Origin: Streptococcus suis
GTDB lineage: Bacteria > Bacillota > Bacilli > Lactobacillales > Streptococcaceae
NCBI RefSeq assembly: GCF_017601095.1
Contig: NZ_JAGFUX010000003.1
Location: forward strand, 1 to 64,000
Reading direction: 5' to 3'
DNA length: 64,000 bases
Part shown: positions 54,738 to 63,293 of the stretch, piece after piece
Layout of the letters: each line of letters opens with the position of its first letter
Numbering within the stretch: position 1 is the stretch's first letter
The notes under the pieces: generated by a model
Told to the model about the DNA's origin: nothing
Database searches by the model: none
Seen by the model: the letters and a program-made list of their open reading frames with translations, nothing else
Position numbers and translations under genes: made by a program

Positions 54738-56396
54738 ATGTCTTTTGACGGATTTTTTTTACATCACATGACGGCTGAGTTAAAAGCCAATTTAGAAGGT
54801 GGGCGGATTCAGAAAATCAACCAGCCTTTTGAGCAGGAAATTGTCCTCAACATTCGCAGCAACCGTCAGAGCCATAAATTGCTCTTATCTGCACATTCCG
54901 TTTTTGGGCGGGTTCAGCTGACCCAGTCGAACTTTACCAATCCCAAAGTGCCCAATACCTTTACCATGATTTTACGGAAATACTTGCAGGGAGCCATTAT
55001 CGAGGAGATTCGTCAGTTGGACAATGACCGCATCTTAGAATTTTCGGTGTCCAACAAGGACGAGATTGGCGACCATATCCAAGCTACCTTGATGGTGGAA
55101 ATCATGGGCAAGCACAGCAATATCATCTTGGTGGATAAGTCTGAACAGAAAATTATTGAGGCTATCAAGCACGTTGGTTTCTCGCAAAATTCCTACCGAA
55201 CCATCTTGCCAGGTTCCACCTACATTCGTCCACCGGAGACGCATTCTCTCAATCCTTATACAGTGTCTGACGAGAAATTGTTTGAAATCTTATCGACTCA
55301 GGAACTGAGTCCGAAAAATCTCCAACAGGCCTTTCAAGGTTTGGGTCGGGATACAGCTTCTGAACTGGCCAGTCACTTACAGACAGACCGCCTCAAGAAC
55401 TTTCGTGCCTTTTTTGACCAGGCTACACAGCCTAGCCTAACGGACAAATCCTATGCTGCTCTGCCATTTGCCAATAGCCCTGAAAACCAGCTACAATTTG
55501 AGAGCCTGAGCAGTCTGCTGGACTTCTACTATCAGGACAAGGCGGAGCGGGACCGGGTGGCCCAGCAGGCCAATGAGCTGATCAAGCGGGTGGCCAGTGA
55601 GCTGGAGAAAAATCGCAAAAAGTTGGTCAAACAGGAGCAGGAATTGGCGGATACGGAAGGTGCGGAATTGGTGCGACAGAAGGGCGAGCTCTTGACCACC
55701 TATCTGCATCAGGTACCCAACGACCAGGCTAGTGTGACCTTAGACAACTACTATACGGGCGAGGAGTTGGAGATTGAGTTGGACGTGGCTCTTACTCCTA
55801 GCCAGAATGCCCAACGTTATTTCAAAAAGTACCAGAAACTCAAGGAGGCGGTCAAGCATCTGACCAGCTTGATCGAGGAAACAAAGGCGACCATTATCTA
55901 TCTGGAGTCTGTTGATACCATGCTGGGACAGGCTAGTCTGGCAGAAATCGATGAAATCCGTGAGGAATTGATTGAAACAGGCTACCTCAAACGCCGTCAT
56001 CGTGAGAAAATCCATAAGCGTCAGAAACCTGAGCGATACTTGGCGACAGACGGGGAAACCATTATTTTGGTCGGAAAAAATAACCTGCAAAATGATGAGT
56101 TGACCTTCAAAATGGCCAAGAAAGGCGAACTCTGGTTCCATGCCAAAGACATTCCAGGTAGCCATGTGGTCATCACAGATAACTTGGACCCAAGCGACGA
56201 GGTCAAGACCGATGCAGCGGAGTTGGCCGCCTATTTCTCCAAGGCAAGGCATTCTAACTTGGTTCAAGTTGATATGATTGAAGCCAGAAAACTCCATAAA
56301 CCAACAGGTGGCAAGCCAGGTTTTGTGACCTACCGCGGTCAGAAAACCCTCCGTGTCACCCCAACTGAAGACAAAATAAAATCCATGAAAATCTAG
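54738..56396 (+). CDS. fbpS: Fibronectin-binding protein/RqcH (NFACT family)
   Basis: A 552-aa NFACT protein. NFACT-N spans 1-200 with the DR dipeptide at residues 97-98 (LDNDR), needed in RqcH for alanine tailing of stalled nascent chains. A coiled coil is at about 275-420, and NFACT-R with GELWFHAKDIPGSHVVI closes the protein. In streptococci the surface-located form binds fibronectin (FbpS). Both roles are known for the family. AGAGGAATACC precedes the ATG. Single gene. Confidence 0.93.
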   Translation: MSFDGFFLHHMTAELKANLEGGRIQKINQPFEQEIVLNIRSNRQSHKLLLSAHSVFGRVQLTQSNFTNPKVPNTFTMILRKYLQGAIIEEIRQLDNDRILEFSVSNKDEIGDHIQATLMVEIMGKHSNIILVDKSEQKIIEAIKHVGFSQNSYRTILPGSTYIRPPETHSLNPYTVSDEKLFEILSTQELSPKNLQQAFQGLGRDTASELASHLQTDRLKNFRAFFDQATQPSLTDKSYAALPFANSPENQLQFESLSSLLDFYYQDKAERDRVAQQANELIKRVASELEKNRKKLVKQEQELADTEGAELVRQKGELLTTYLHQVPNDQASVTLDNYYTGEELEIELDVALTPSQNAQRYFKKYQKLKEAVKHLTSLIEETKATIIYLESVDTMLGQASLAEIDEIREELIETGYLKRRHREKIHKRQKPERYLATDGETIILVGKNNLQNDELTFKMAKKGELWFHAKDIPGSHVVITDNLDPSDEVKTDAAELAAYFSKARHSNLVQVDMIEARKLHKPTGGKPGFVTYRGQKTLRVTPTEDKIKSMKI

Positions 56397-56433
56397 TTCA
56401 TGGATTTTTTGAATTATTCAAAGAAAACACTGC

Positions 56434-56976
56434 CTATTTTTCTTTTTTCCCAAATGGTTTTGCAACAAACTTGGCTAGATTACCTACATTCTTACCAACT
56501 TCTTTATTTAGGTTATTTGCATGTTTACCGACTTCCTTACCAAAATTATCGATACGTCTACCAACCTCTTTTTGAAACTCTTCTTGCTTTTGTTTCTCAC
56601 GCACTCTTATTTCCTGAGCCTTTTCTAAGACATCATGATCGACATAAGAAAGTTTCACCAAGGTTCCTGATTCATATTTTCCTGGTTTTGGATTCATTGC
56701 AACTACCGAATCATCACTATACTCTAAATATTTTTTATCTGCCTTCACTAGCATTGTTAAGACAACAAAACCTTTGGCTTCCAATACTTCTTTGGCTTCA
56801 TAAACATTCAATCGACGAACATTTGGCAATTGAATTAACGTTTTATTATGGCTGATTTTAGCATCAATTGCTTTTTCAACTGCTGGCGCAACTCCTTTTA
56901 CCAAATCTGCTCCTACCTGGGCAGCAACTGATATTGCAACACCTTTTACAGCCTTACCAATCAACTTTTTAGACAT
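56434..56976 (-). CDS. PASTA-domain protein, cytoplasmic or membrane-associated
   Basis: A 180-aa protein with an N-terminal amphipathic/hydrophobic part (GVAISVAAQVGADLV), a single PASTA domain (about 50-115, PNVRRLNVYEAKEVLEAKGF), and a tail of heptad-like repeats (FGKEVGKHANNLNKEVGKNV). There is no signal peptide or kinase domain. PASTA domains bind muropeptides in Ser/Thr kinases; here the role is unknown. ATG 56976 follows AGGGGAATTGAC. Confidence 0.65.
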   Translation of the reverse strand: MSKKLIGKAVKGVAISVAAQVGADLVKGVAPAVEKAIDAKISHNKTLIQLPNVRRLNVYEAKEVLEAKGFVVLTMLVKADKKYLEYSDDSVVAMNPKPGKYESGTLVKLSYVDHDVLEKAQEIRVREKQKQEEFQKEVGRRIDNFGKEVGKHANNLNKEVGKNVGNLAKFVAKPFGKKEK

Positions 56977-57044
56977 GTCAATTCCCCTTATCTTTTTTAT
57001 GTATTTTACCACAATAACATTGTTTTTTCAACTTGATAATGAAC

Positions 57045-57761
57045 TTACTCCGCCTTCTCAATGTCTTCTCTGACTTCTTTGGCGTTGAATTTGGCAAAGA
57101 GGTAGTTGCGGTCTTGGACAGGAAAGCGTTGGTCCAGCTGGTCAACAGCCCCAACTTCCACAAAGCCTTCTGAAATTACATAGTCCATGACATGACCACC
57201 AAAGGTCAAATCATCCGAAATAAAATGCAAATGATAGCCAGCCACACTAACACCGTGAAAAATTTCTGGTGTCCAAATACCCACAATGGTACCTGAAATA
57301 TTCTCAGCGGTATACTCAGGCTGTCGACTAGCCACTTCCGCAAATCGAACATCAGAAGCCGATTTAGGAATCATACGGACATGCATCTTTGAAAACGTCC
57401 CTTTGATTTTGATAGAACGAAAAAGATTTTCGCCATCGTAATAGGATTCAATCCGCTGGTGTAATTCATCACTGGTCATTTCAAAGCGTTGCTTAAATAT
57501 AACTTCAGCCTCATGGAAAATGACTGCTGCATAGGGAACCTTCATATCAGCAGGAACCTCCACCACTTCTGGTTTCTCTCCTGCTCCCTTGGCCTGATAG
57601 GCCTTGCCATCCAAGACAATCAGCTCGCCGTCAATGGAATCCAGGGTTCCCAAACCCAAGTCACCATGCTCCAACAATTCGCTAACCGTCAAGGATCCGC
57701 CATACAGTCCAGCCATCAAGGCACCGAGTGTATTGTATTGAAATAATCGATTTACTTGCAT
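57045..57761 (-). CDS. alsD: Alpha-acetolactate decarboxylase
   Basis: Converts acetolactate to acetoin. 238 aa, full length. The zinc ligands lie in GYHLHFISDDLTFGGHVMDY (three His). Asp and Glu residues in the second half are conserved. No alsS lies next to it, so acetolactate comes from elsewhere. It ends 68 nt before the PASTA-domain gene and starts after the TPR gene by 3 nt. Confidence 0.92.
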   Translation of the reverse strand: MQVNRLFQYNTLGALMAGLYGGSLTVSELLEHGDLGLGTLDSIDGELIVLDGKAYQAKGAGEKPEVVEVPADMKVPYAAVIFHEAEVIFKQRFEMTSDELHQRIESYYDGENLFRSIKIKGTFSKMHVRMIPKSASDVRFAEVASRQPEYTAENISGTIVGIWTPEIFHGVSVAGYHLHFISDDLTFGGHVMDYVISEGFVEVGAVDQLDQRFPVQDRNYLFAKFNAKEVREDIEKAE

Positions 57762-57764
57762 AAC

Positions 57765-58994
57765 CTACTCTTCATTCAAAAATTCTTGCATGGCCAAGTC
57801 ATCTGGCACCAATTGGATATACCGACTAGCTTGCTCTTTTGCCTCATCCAAACGACCAAGTTGACGTAAAACCGCTACGTAATCAGCCAAAAATTCAGGA
57901 TTCTCAGCCAATTCTCCAGCCAATTCATCGTAAAGCTCACTCGCTTCCTCATCTCTTTCCAGAGCTTGATAGGCTTTAGCTACATTCCAGCGAGCTAGAA
58001 CGTTATCTACCTCTTCGTCAACGAGGGCAAGTACTTCGTCATAGCGTTCCTGTTCAAGATAGAGATTGGACAAGCGGAGGGCTAATTCATTGCTGTCATC
58101 TGCCACTTCCCTTGCCTTGAGAAGATAGTCTTCAGCAGCTTCCTCATCATGCAATTCATAGGCATACTGAGAAGCCTGGAGCAAGAGATTGGCATCAAAG
58201 TCATTTTTTGCCAGGCCTTTTTGAGTCATAGCCAAGGCATCTTCTAATTTATGCTCGGCATGGAGGGATTGGGCGTAGGCATATTCATAGCCCTCAAAAT
58301 CAGGATTGATGGTAGCCAGCTGCTTGAAGTAGAGATTGGCCTTTTGGTGTTCTTCTCGTTCAAATAGCAGAGCTGCTAACTCAAAAACTGTCTGGTCATC
58401 GTATTCCAACTCAACAGCTTTTTCCAAAAATTCAATGGCTGCTTCAAATTTACCTAAACCAGCATAGGCAATACCAATTCGCTGATAGGTAGAAACTCCC
58501 GTTAATTCGTAAATTTCACGATTATCCAGCTGGGCATAGTAGGAAATAGCCTCATTAAAAAGCTCCAGTTCCATATCCAACTCTGCTAAGCCAAAGAGGA
58601 TAATGGGCTCATCGGACAAGTGACTTGCTTCAAGTAATTTTTCACGCGCCACATCGGACAATCCTTCTGCCTGATACAGGTCCGCCTTGACCAACAAGGC
58701 TTCCACATAGGCGGGACTGTCTTCCGAAATTTCTTCCAAATAAGCAAAGGCTTCTTCAACCATGCCGTCTTCAAAAGCAATCTGAGCCAGATTGAGAACC
58801 ACCTCAGGATAGCTCGACTTGAGCTGGTCATATATTTGTGCAGCCTGGGGGAAAAAACCAATACTTTCCAGATAGGCAGCCAAGGACAAAAGGGTGTCAT
58901 TGTCATCTTCTGCCAAGGCACGCTTGAGATACTTATCTGCCTTGACTAAATCCTGCTGGTCCAAACAAGCCAACATTTTTCCACTATTGTTCAT
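57765..58994 (-). CDS. TPR-repeat protein
   Basis: A 409-aa protein made of about eleven tetratricopeptide repeats (for example EAFAYLEEISEDSPAYVEAL and EAAIEFLEKAVELEYDDQTV). Such repeats mediate protein binding. No catalytic domain and no signal peptide. The start overlaps the permease stop by 11 nt. Partner unknown. Confidence 0.85.
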   Translation of the reverse strand: MNNSGKMLACLDQQDLVKADKYLKRALAEDDNDTLLSLAAYLESIGFFPQAAQIYDQLKSSYPEVVLNLAQIAFEDGMVEEAFAYLEEISEDSPAYVEALLVKADLYQAEGLSDVAREKLLEASHLSDEPIILFGLAELDMELELFNEAISYYAQLDNREIYELTGVSTYQRIGIAYAGLGKFEAAIEFLEKAVELEYDDQTVFELAALLFEREEHQKANLYFKQLATINPDFEGYEYAYAQSLHAEHKLEDALAMTQKGLAKNDFDANLLLQASQYAYELHDEEAAEDYLLKAREVADDSNELALRLSNLYLEQERYDEVLALVDEEVDNVLARWNVAKAYQALERDEEASELYDELAGELAENPEFLADYVAVLRQLGRLDEAKEQASRYIQLVPDDLAMQEFLNEE

Positions 58995-60153
58995 GAACTT
59001 CTTCTATTTCTCCTTCTTCCTCATAGAGACCACTATACGTTTTATACCATTCAAAAATGGCTTTGACGACTACCTTGATCGAAGCGTAGATTGGAATTCC
59101 CAACAAAACACCCAAAACACCATACATCTGACCAGCCGTCAAGAGTACAAAGAGAATGGTAATCGGGTGGATACTCAGCGAACTACCGATAATTAAAGGC
59201 GTTACAAAACGGCCTTCGATGGTTTGTTCCACCATAAAGACAATCAAAACCTTGATCAACATAAAGGGACCTGCAATAATCCCTAAAATAACAGCTGGAA
59301 TCATGGCCAAAAATGAACCAAGATAAGGAATTAAATTCAAAAAGCCAGCCACAATTCCAAGGGTAATCGGGTAATTCAAACCAATGATAGAAAACATGAC
59401 AGAGAACATGAAGGCAACAATCATCGCCACTGTCACCTGCCCTCGTACATAGTTTGCCAACTGACTATTGACATCCGTCAAGACTTGGCCGATTGACGAC
59501 CGCCACCTGGTCGGTAAAAATTTGATGATATTCCCTTTCACCTGATTTCCATCCCGTAAGAGATAAAAGAGGATAAAGGGCATGATTAAGATTGAAATGA
59601 TAATTTGCGAGGCAGTTGAAATCAGATTGCTGGCCCAATTGACAGCGCTGGTTGATATGTTCCGGGCAAAGGTCATGATTTGATCGTTTAGTTTATTCAA
59701 CTGTTCCAAGGCTGTTGGACGGAATTGGGCAAACTGTTCATTCTCCAGTAGCTTGGTCGCAATCCCTTCGATTTCAGCAATATAACCTGGAAGATTGCGC
59801 ATAAAAGACATAATTTGAGCTTGTACGCTAGGGATAGCAACAGCCAAACCCCACACCAGTAAGAGAGCAATCAGTACAAATAAGATACAGATTCCCACCG
59901 TACGCGAAAATTTATACTTTTCAAACAGGTCAACCAAGGGATTGAGCAGATAATACAGCAGGCCAGTCAACAACATCGGCAGGAGAATAATGGAGATAAA
60001 ATCTGCCAAGGGACTGAAGATAAAACTAACCTTGGTGAAAACAAAGAGAGAACTGAGAACCAACAAGGTTACCAAGAAAAAACTAACAGCTTGATTGTTG
60101 ATAACCCATTTGTATAGCCAAGATTGATTAAAACGAGTTTGCTTGTCTTCCAT
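58984..60153 (-). CDS. AI-2E family (PF01594) transporter
   Basis: A 389-aa permease with about eight membrane segments and the family motif QTIEGRFVTPLIIGSSLSIHP near the C-terminus. Members are exporters of various solutes or Na+/H+ antiporters; AI-2 transport is not proven here. ATG 60153 follows GTGAGGTAAGT. Followed by the TPR gene. Confidence 0.85.
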   Translation of the reverse strand: MEDKQTRFNQSWLYKWVINNQAVSFFLVTLLVLSSLFVFTKVSFIFSPLADFISIILLPMLLTGLLYYLLNPLVDLFEKYKFSRTVGICILFVLIALLLVWGLAVAIPSVQAQIMSFMRNLPGYIAEIEGIATKLLENEQFAQFRPTALEQLNKLNDQIMTFARNISTSAVNWASNLISTASQIIISILIMPFILFYLLRDGNQVKGNIIKFLPTRWRSSIGQVLTDVNSQLANYVRGQVTVAMIVAFMFSVMFSIIGLNYPITLGIVAGFLNLIPYLGSFLAMIPAVILGIIAGPFMLIKVLIVFMVEQTIEGRFVTPLIIGSSLSIHPITILFVLLTAGQMYGVLGVLLGIPIYASIKVVVKAIFEWYKTYSGLYEEEGEIEEVHEQ

Positions 60154-60261
60154 ACTTACCTCACTTTCTTTGTTTCTATTGTACCATTTTCTCCTATTTT
60201 TTTGAAAATGGAAATACGACTTTCTAAGCATTGCTTAAGGAAAAATGTGCTATAATAAAGC

Positions 60262-60270
60262 CAGTTTAGA
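60262..60270 (+). promoter_or_regulatory. Extended -10 promoter of the lactonase gene
   Basis: TGCTATAATAAAG before the gene, then AAAAAGGAG as ribosome site. The -35 is weak. Confidence 0.45.
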
Positions 60271-60284
60271 AAAAGGAGACCAAC

Positions 60285-61295
60285 ATGACAGTTTATTTTG
60301 GAACCTATACGAAACGAGACTCAAAGGGTATTTATGCAGCAGATTTCGATGAGGCTAGTGGTCAGCTCAGCAATCCTCGACTCGTTGCCAACGAGCCAAA
60401 TCCAACTTATCTAGCTTTTGCCAAAGACGGAAGTCTATACTCAGTCGGTGCAGAAAATGGTCTAGGAGGAATTGCTTCTTTCACTGCCAATCTGACACCT
60501 CTCAATCACGTTGTTGACGAAGGTGCGCCACTTTGCTATGTGGCAGTCGATGAGGAACGCCAACTGGTCTATGGTGCCAATTACCACAAGGGGCAAGTTT
60601 TGGTCTATAAGCGCTTGGAAGACGGTAGTCTGGAATTAAGGGATTCAGCTGTCCATACAGGATCTGGACCACATGAGAACCAAGCTTCTCCTCATGTGCA
60701 TTTTGCTGACCTAACCCCTGACAAATTTTTGGTTACCTGTGATTTGGGAACCGACCAAGTCATCACTTATGCTGTCTCAGATCAAGGAAAATTAGAAAAG
60801 AAAACAACCTATCAGGCACAAGCCGGTGCAGGTCCCCGCCATATTGTCTTCCATCCCTACAACAAATTAGCCTATTTGATTTGTGAGTTGAACTCTACAA
60901 TTGAAGTTCTGATTTATGACGGTCACGGCTATTTTGAGCGGATGCAAACCATCTCAACACTCCCTTCAGACTACCAAGGATTCAATGGCACAGCTGCTAT
61001 CCGGATTACAAAGGATGGTCAATTCGTTTATGCCTCTAACCGTGGTCATGATTCTATCGCAGTTTTCCGAACCTTAGGAGATGCAAGCCTAGAATTAGTC
61101 GAAATTGTACCAACTCACGGAAAAACTCCACGAGATTTCGCTCTGAGTCCAAATGAAAAATTCCTCCTAGTCGCTCACCAAGATTCAGATAATATCGTCG
61201 TCTTTTCACGTGAAGAAGCAACCGGAAAACTCTGGGCAATCTCAAATGATGTCCAAATTCCAGAAGCCGTTTGTGTTACTTTTCCTCAAGACTAA
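60285..61295 (+). CDS. Lactonase family beta-propeller (6-phosphogluconolactonase type)
   Basis: A 336-aa protein with repeated motifs of the seven-bladed propeller (YVASNRGHDS, GAGPRHIVFHPYNKLAY). Family members hydrolyse 6-phosphogluconolactone in the pentose phosphate pathway; the YkgB-type assignment is by pattern. AAAAAGGAGACCAAC precedes the ATG. Confidence 0.88.
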   Translation: MTVYFGTYTKRDSKGIYAADFDEASGQLSNPRLVANEPNPTYLAFAKDGSLYSVGAENGLGGIASFTANLTPLNHVVDEGAPLCYVAVDEERQLVYGANYHKGQVLVYKRLEDGSLELRDSAVHTGSGPHENQASPHVHFADLTPDKFLVTCDLGTDQVITYAVSDQGKLEKKTTYQAQAGAGPRHIVFHPYNKLAYLICELNSTIEVLIYDGHGYFERMQTISTLPSDYQGFNGTAAIRITKDGQFVYASNRGHDSIAVFRTLGDASLELVEIVPTHGKTPRDFALSPNEKFLLVAHQDSDNIVVFSREEATGKLWAISNDVQIPEAVCVTFPQD

Positions 61296-61350
61296 ATGCT
61301 TGTGAAATCGCTCTATTTATGGTTGAATAATGATATAGGAGGTGAAGAAC

Positions 61351-61536
61351 ATGAATCCAACAGATTTGTTAAATCAAGTAAAAGATTTGATTGCAAACAA
61401 AGACTTTGACGGCGCAAAACAATTTATCGAAGAAAACAAAGATCAATTCGGTGAATATCTTGAGCAAGCAAAAGGTCTCTTATCTGGTACAGAAGGCGTA
61501 AGCGGTCTTTTGGACAAGGTAAAAGGTTTGTTCTAA
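61351..61536 (+). CDS. Small helical protein, unknown
   Basis: A 61-aa protein made of two helices (LLNQVKDLIANKDFDGAKQF then LEQAKGLLSGTEGVSGLLDK). It starts at ATG 61351 after AGGAGGTGAAGAAC; the GTG nine bases earlier overlaps this site and is less likely. No family recognised. Confidence 0.6.
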   Translation: MNPTDLLNQVKDLIANKDFDGAKQFIEENKDQFGEYLEQAKGLLSGTEGVSGLLDKVKGLF

Positions 61537-61542
61537 TATTTG

Positions 61543-61570
61543 AAAACTAGGTTATTAAACCTAGTTTTTT
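61543..61570 (+). terminator. Terminator after 61-aa gene
   Basis: AAAACTAGGT, TATTAA, ACCTAGTTTTTTTT. Confidence 0.88.
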
Positions 61571-61608
61571 TTAATACCAAACCTCTAGGAAAAACTAGAG
61601 AGTATTAC

Positions 61609-61745
61609 TATCCCTTGTTATTCTAACTCGGGAATAAAACAGTCTACAAGATATTGAAAAACAAGTCCGAAGATATTCGGACCTGTTCTTACTATCTATA
61701 ATCCTCGCTATGCTAGCTCGAGGATAAATTATCAAATAGTTCTAT
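61609..61745. repeat. Hairpin repeat module, copy A
   Basis: Holds AACAAGTCCGAA and TTCGGACCTGTT arms (61660-61687) and a second stem CCTCG...CGAGG (about 61703-61733) followed by ATAAATT. A third, shorter copy of the second part lies at 61612-61635. The same two-stem module follows eno (63206-63293). Confidence 0.7.
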
Positions 61746-61826
61746 AACATACGCTAAATTACTAATCTACTTTTTACCTTTTTCATTCTAAAATGAAAAG
61801 TACAAACAAGTACAATATACTAGAGG

Positions 61827-61847
61827 GGTAGTAAAAAAGGTAGTAAA
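61827..61847. repeat. Direct repeat GGTAGTAAA x2
   Basis: GGTAGTAAA at 61827-61835 and 61839-61847, 12 bp apart, near a TATACT-like element and before a terminator. Could be a relic of an att site or integrase gene end; no integrase found. Confidence 0.4.
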
Positions 61848-61873
61848 TCGATGAGTTCAGTAGGCAAGAAAAC

Positions 61874-61898
61874 AGCACCTTTACGGGTGCTATTTTTT
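61874..61898 (+). terminator. Terminator-like hairpin
   Basis: AGCACC, TTTACG, GGTGCTATTTTTTT. It has no upstream gene on the plus strand beyond the direct repeat. Confidence 0.7.
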
Positions 61899-61965
61899 TA
61901 TCCTTGTTCATGCTCCAAAGGAACAACAGCTAACATTATTTTTAACTATCTTACTTCTCCAGTAA

Positions 61966-62226
61966 TCAGTAAATATCTTTCCTATGCCCAAATTCAAGCG
62001 CTAAAATAACCATCTTATCATCTTGAATATCGCAAATAAGCCTATAATCACCGATACGATAACGCCACTCGTTAGCATGGTCTCCTGTTAAACCTTTACC
62101 ATTGGCGCGTGGGGTGTCCGTCCCCTCTAAGTGCTTATCAATCCAAGCAAATAACAATCGCTGTATCTGCTTATCTAACTTCTTAATCTGCTTTTGAGCC
62201 TTTTTAGAATACTCTATACGATACAT
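61966..62226 (-). CDS. RelE/ParE-family toxin
   Basis: An 86-aa toxin of the RelE superfamily. The end reads EWRYRIGDYRLICDIQDDKM then LEFGHRKDIY, with the conserved Arg and Tyr residues of mRNA-cleaving members. Follows its antitoxin by one base. Cognate antitoxin is the RHH protein. Confidence 0.85.
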   Translation of the reverse strand: MYRIEYSKKAQKQIKKLDKQIQRLLFAWIDKHLEGTDTPRANGKGLTGDHANEWRYRIGDYRLICDIQDDKMVILALEFGHRKDIY

Positions 62227-62227
62227 A

Positions 62228-62449
62228 TTACAAGCCTAGCTCTTTCTTAAAATCAGCATGGCTAATTGTCTCTGGGTCTGCTTTGTATTCAGCATAGGCT
62301 TGTTTATAGATTTTCAAATCATACTCATCTTCAATATCACGCTCTAGGGCTTTCTTGAAAAGACTTGAAAGGCTTTGCCCTGTTAATTGAGCATAGCTTT
62401 TAAAAAATGTTTCTTCTTCTTGATTTAATCTGATAGTTACTGTACTCAT
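62228..62449 (-). CDS. RHH-type antitoxin (RelB/DUF6290-like)
   Basis: A 73-aa antitoxin with a ribbon-helix-helix start (STVTIRLNQEEETFFKSYAQ) and an acidic C-terminal part that would wrap the toxin. Start ATG 62449 follows GAGGTAAATACC; the longer frame to 62584 crosses the promoter. It likely represses through the palindrome at 62470-62486. Confidence 0.85.
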   Translation of the reverse strand: MSTVTIRLNQEEETFFKSYAQLTGQSLSSLFKKALERDIEDEYDLKIYKQAYAEYKADPETISHADFKKELGL

Positions 62450-62469
62450 GGTATTTACCTCGTTTCTTT

Positions 62470-62505
62470 GTGTTACATTGTAACACATTTTGGGGTGTTT
62501 GTCAA
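62470..62505 (-). promoter_or_regulatory. Toxin-antitoxin promoter with palindromic operator
   Basis: TTGACA (62505-62500), 17 bp, TACAAT (62482-62477) on the minus strand. The 17-bp perfect palindrome GTGTTACATTGTAACAC (62470-62486) covers the -10, so an RHH dimer would block polymerase directly. Confidence 0.85.
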
Positions 62506-62510
62506 TTCTA

Positions 62511-62616
62511 AAAATAATAAAAGCACCTAGTTTCCTAGATGCTAGCACAATGACACGGATTCGCACCGTGGCTACCTCTATCAAGGTGTACTCCTTCTAT
62601 ACTATCCCCTGTGCTT
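62511..62616 (-). ncRNA. Putative structured small RNA, about 105 nt
   Basis: A complete minus-strand unit. Promoter: TTGATA (62651-62646), 17 bp, TGA-TATAAT (62628-62623). RNA starts near 62616 with AAGCACAG. AGCACAG pairs with UUGUGCU (62550-62544) as a 7-bp closing stem. Inside are ACCU-UGAUAG-AGGU and a 5-bp stem CACGG/CCGUG with 7-nt loop UGCGAAU, like a tRNA T-arm, though 3 nt separate it from the closing stem. It ends in GCATCTAG-GAAA-CTAGGTGC then TTTTATTATTTTT, an intrinsic terminator. No ORF. Also resembles the 3' part of a T-box (GAGGTAGCCACGG). Confidence 0.6.
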
Positions 62617-62622
62617 TAGAAT

Positions 62623-62651
62623 ATTATATCACACAATCCGCTAGATATCAA
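62623..62651 (-). promoter_or_regulatory. Promoter of the small RNA
   Basis: TTGATA, 17 bp, TATAAT with TG one base upstream: near-consensus, driving transcription directly into the structured element. Confidence 0.75.
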
Positions 62652-62689
62652 CAATATCAGGGTATACCCACATATTTTTCATAGGTGCA

Positions 62690-62965
62690 AAGCTATAATA
62701 CAAATCCGATTTTTGGTAAACTACCTCAGTACGCAGCGTTCATTTTCCTCTTAAAGTCGCTCCAACTCCGTCGTCTCTTCCAAAGTCTTCTTTTATTTAC
62801 ACCCTATTTTTACTGGCCATTCTATTTTCAAGAATAGTATACCCGTTTTCCTTGTATTGAGCTATCCAGTTTGGAAGCGTTCCTTGATTCGTAAGAGCGT
62901 ATGATTAAGAGAGTGACCATCAATTAGAACTTCATCAATTACTTCCAACTTTAATTCTGGTGGAT
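62690..62965 (-). pseudogene. IS3-family orfA transposase remnant
   Basis: Minus-strand reading gives PPELKLEVIDEVLIDGHSLN then HTLLRIKERF, a frameshift, IAQYKENGYTILEN, and after stops LERL-EENER and LRTEVVYQKSDL. This is the helix-turn-helix and coiled-coil pattern of IS3 OrfA (EENERLRTEVAYLKK). Several stops and frameshifts make it non-functional. No orfB or terminal repeats are recognisable in the window. Confidence 0.72.
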
Positions 62966-63205
62966 GTGTACTTCCCGCTCTGGATAATATTTATTCTGTA
63001 TCTATCTGTAAAAGTAGATAAATGCCTTGATTACCCCCTTTGACCTTGTTCATAGATTTTTACTTTGTTTTATTAGTTCAATTTTATAAAAATAGCACCC
63101 AAAGTTTAATTTTTTTTGTCTAACTTTTGATGTGCGGATTAACCTTGAGAGTATTAATTCACATCGCTAAACAAACTCTGAGATAAACTAGTACACTGTA
63201 CATAG

Positions 63206-63293
63206 AAAAACAAGTCCGAAAATCTTCGGACTTGTTTTTACTATAACCCTCGTTATTCTAACTCGGGGATAAATTAGTACACTGTACTAATTT
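63206..63293. repeat. Hairpin repeat module, copy B (after eno)
   Basis: AAAAACAAGTCCGAA and TTCGGACTTGTTTTT (63206-63239) are perfect 15-bp arms and act as eno terminator. CCTCG...CGGGG follows, then AAATTAGTAC-ACT-GTACTAATTT (63271-63293), perfect 10-bp arms overlapping the eno stop. The module matches copy A near 61660. Between 62966 and 63205 I see no further gene. Confidence 0.75.

Noticed and set aside
62544..62616. True tRNA gene
   Set aside because: T-arm geometry is right, but 3 extra bases separate it from the closing stem, no D-arm or sound anticodon arm forms, and there is a terminator and promoter of mRNA type.
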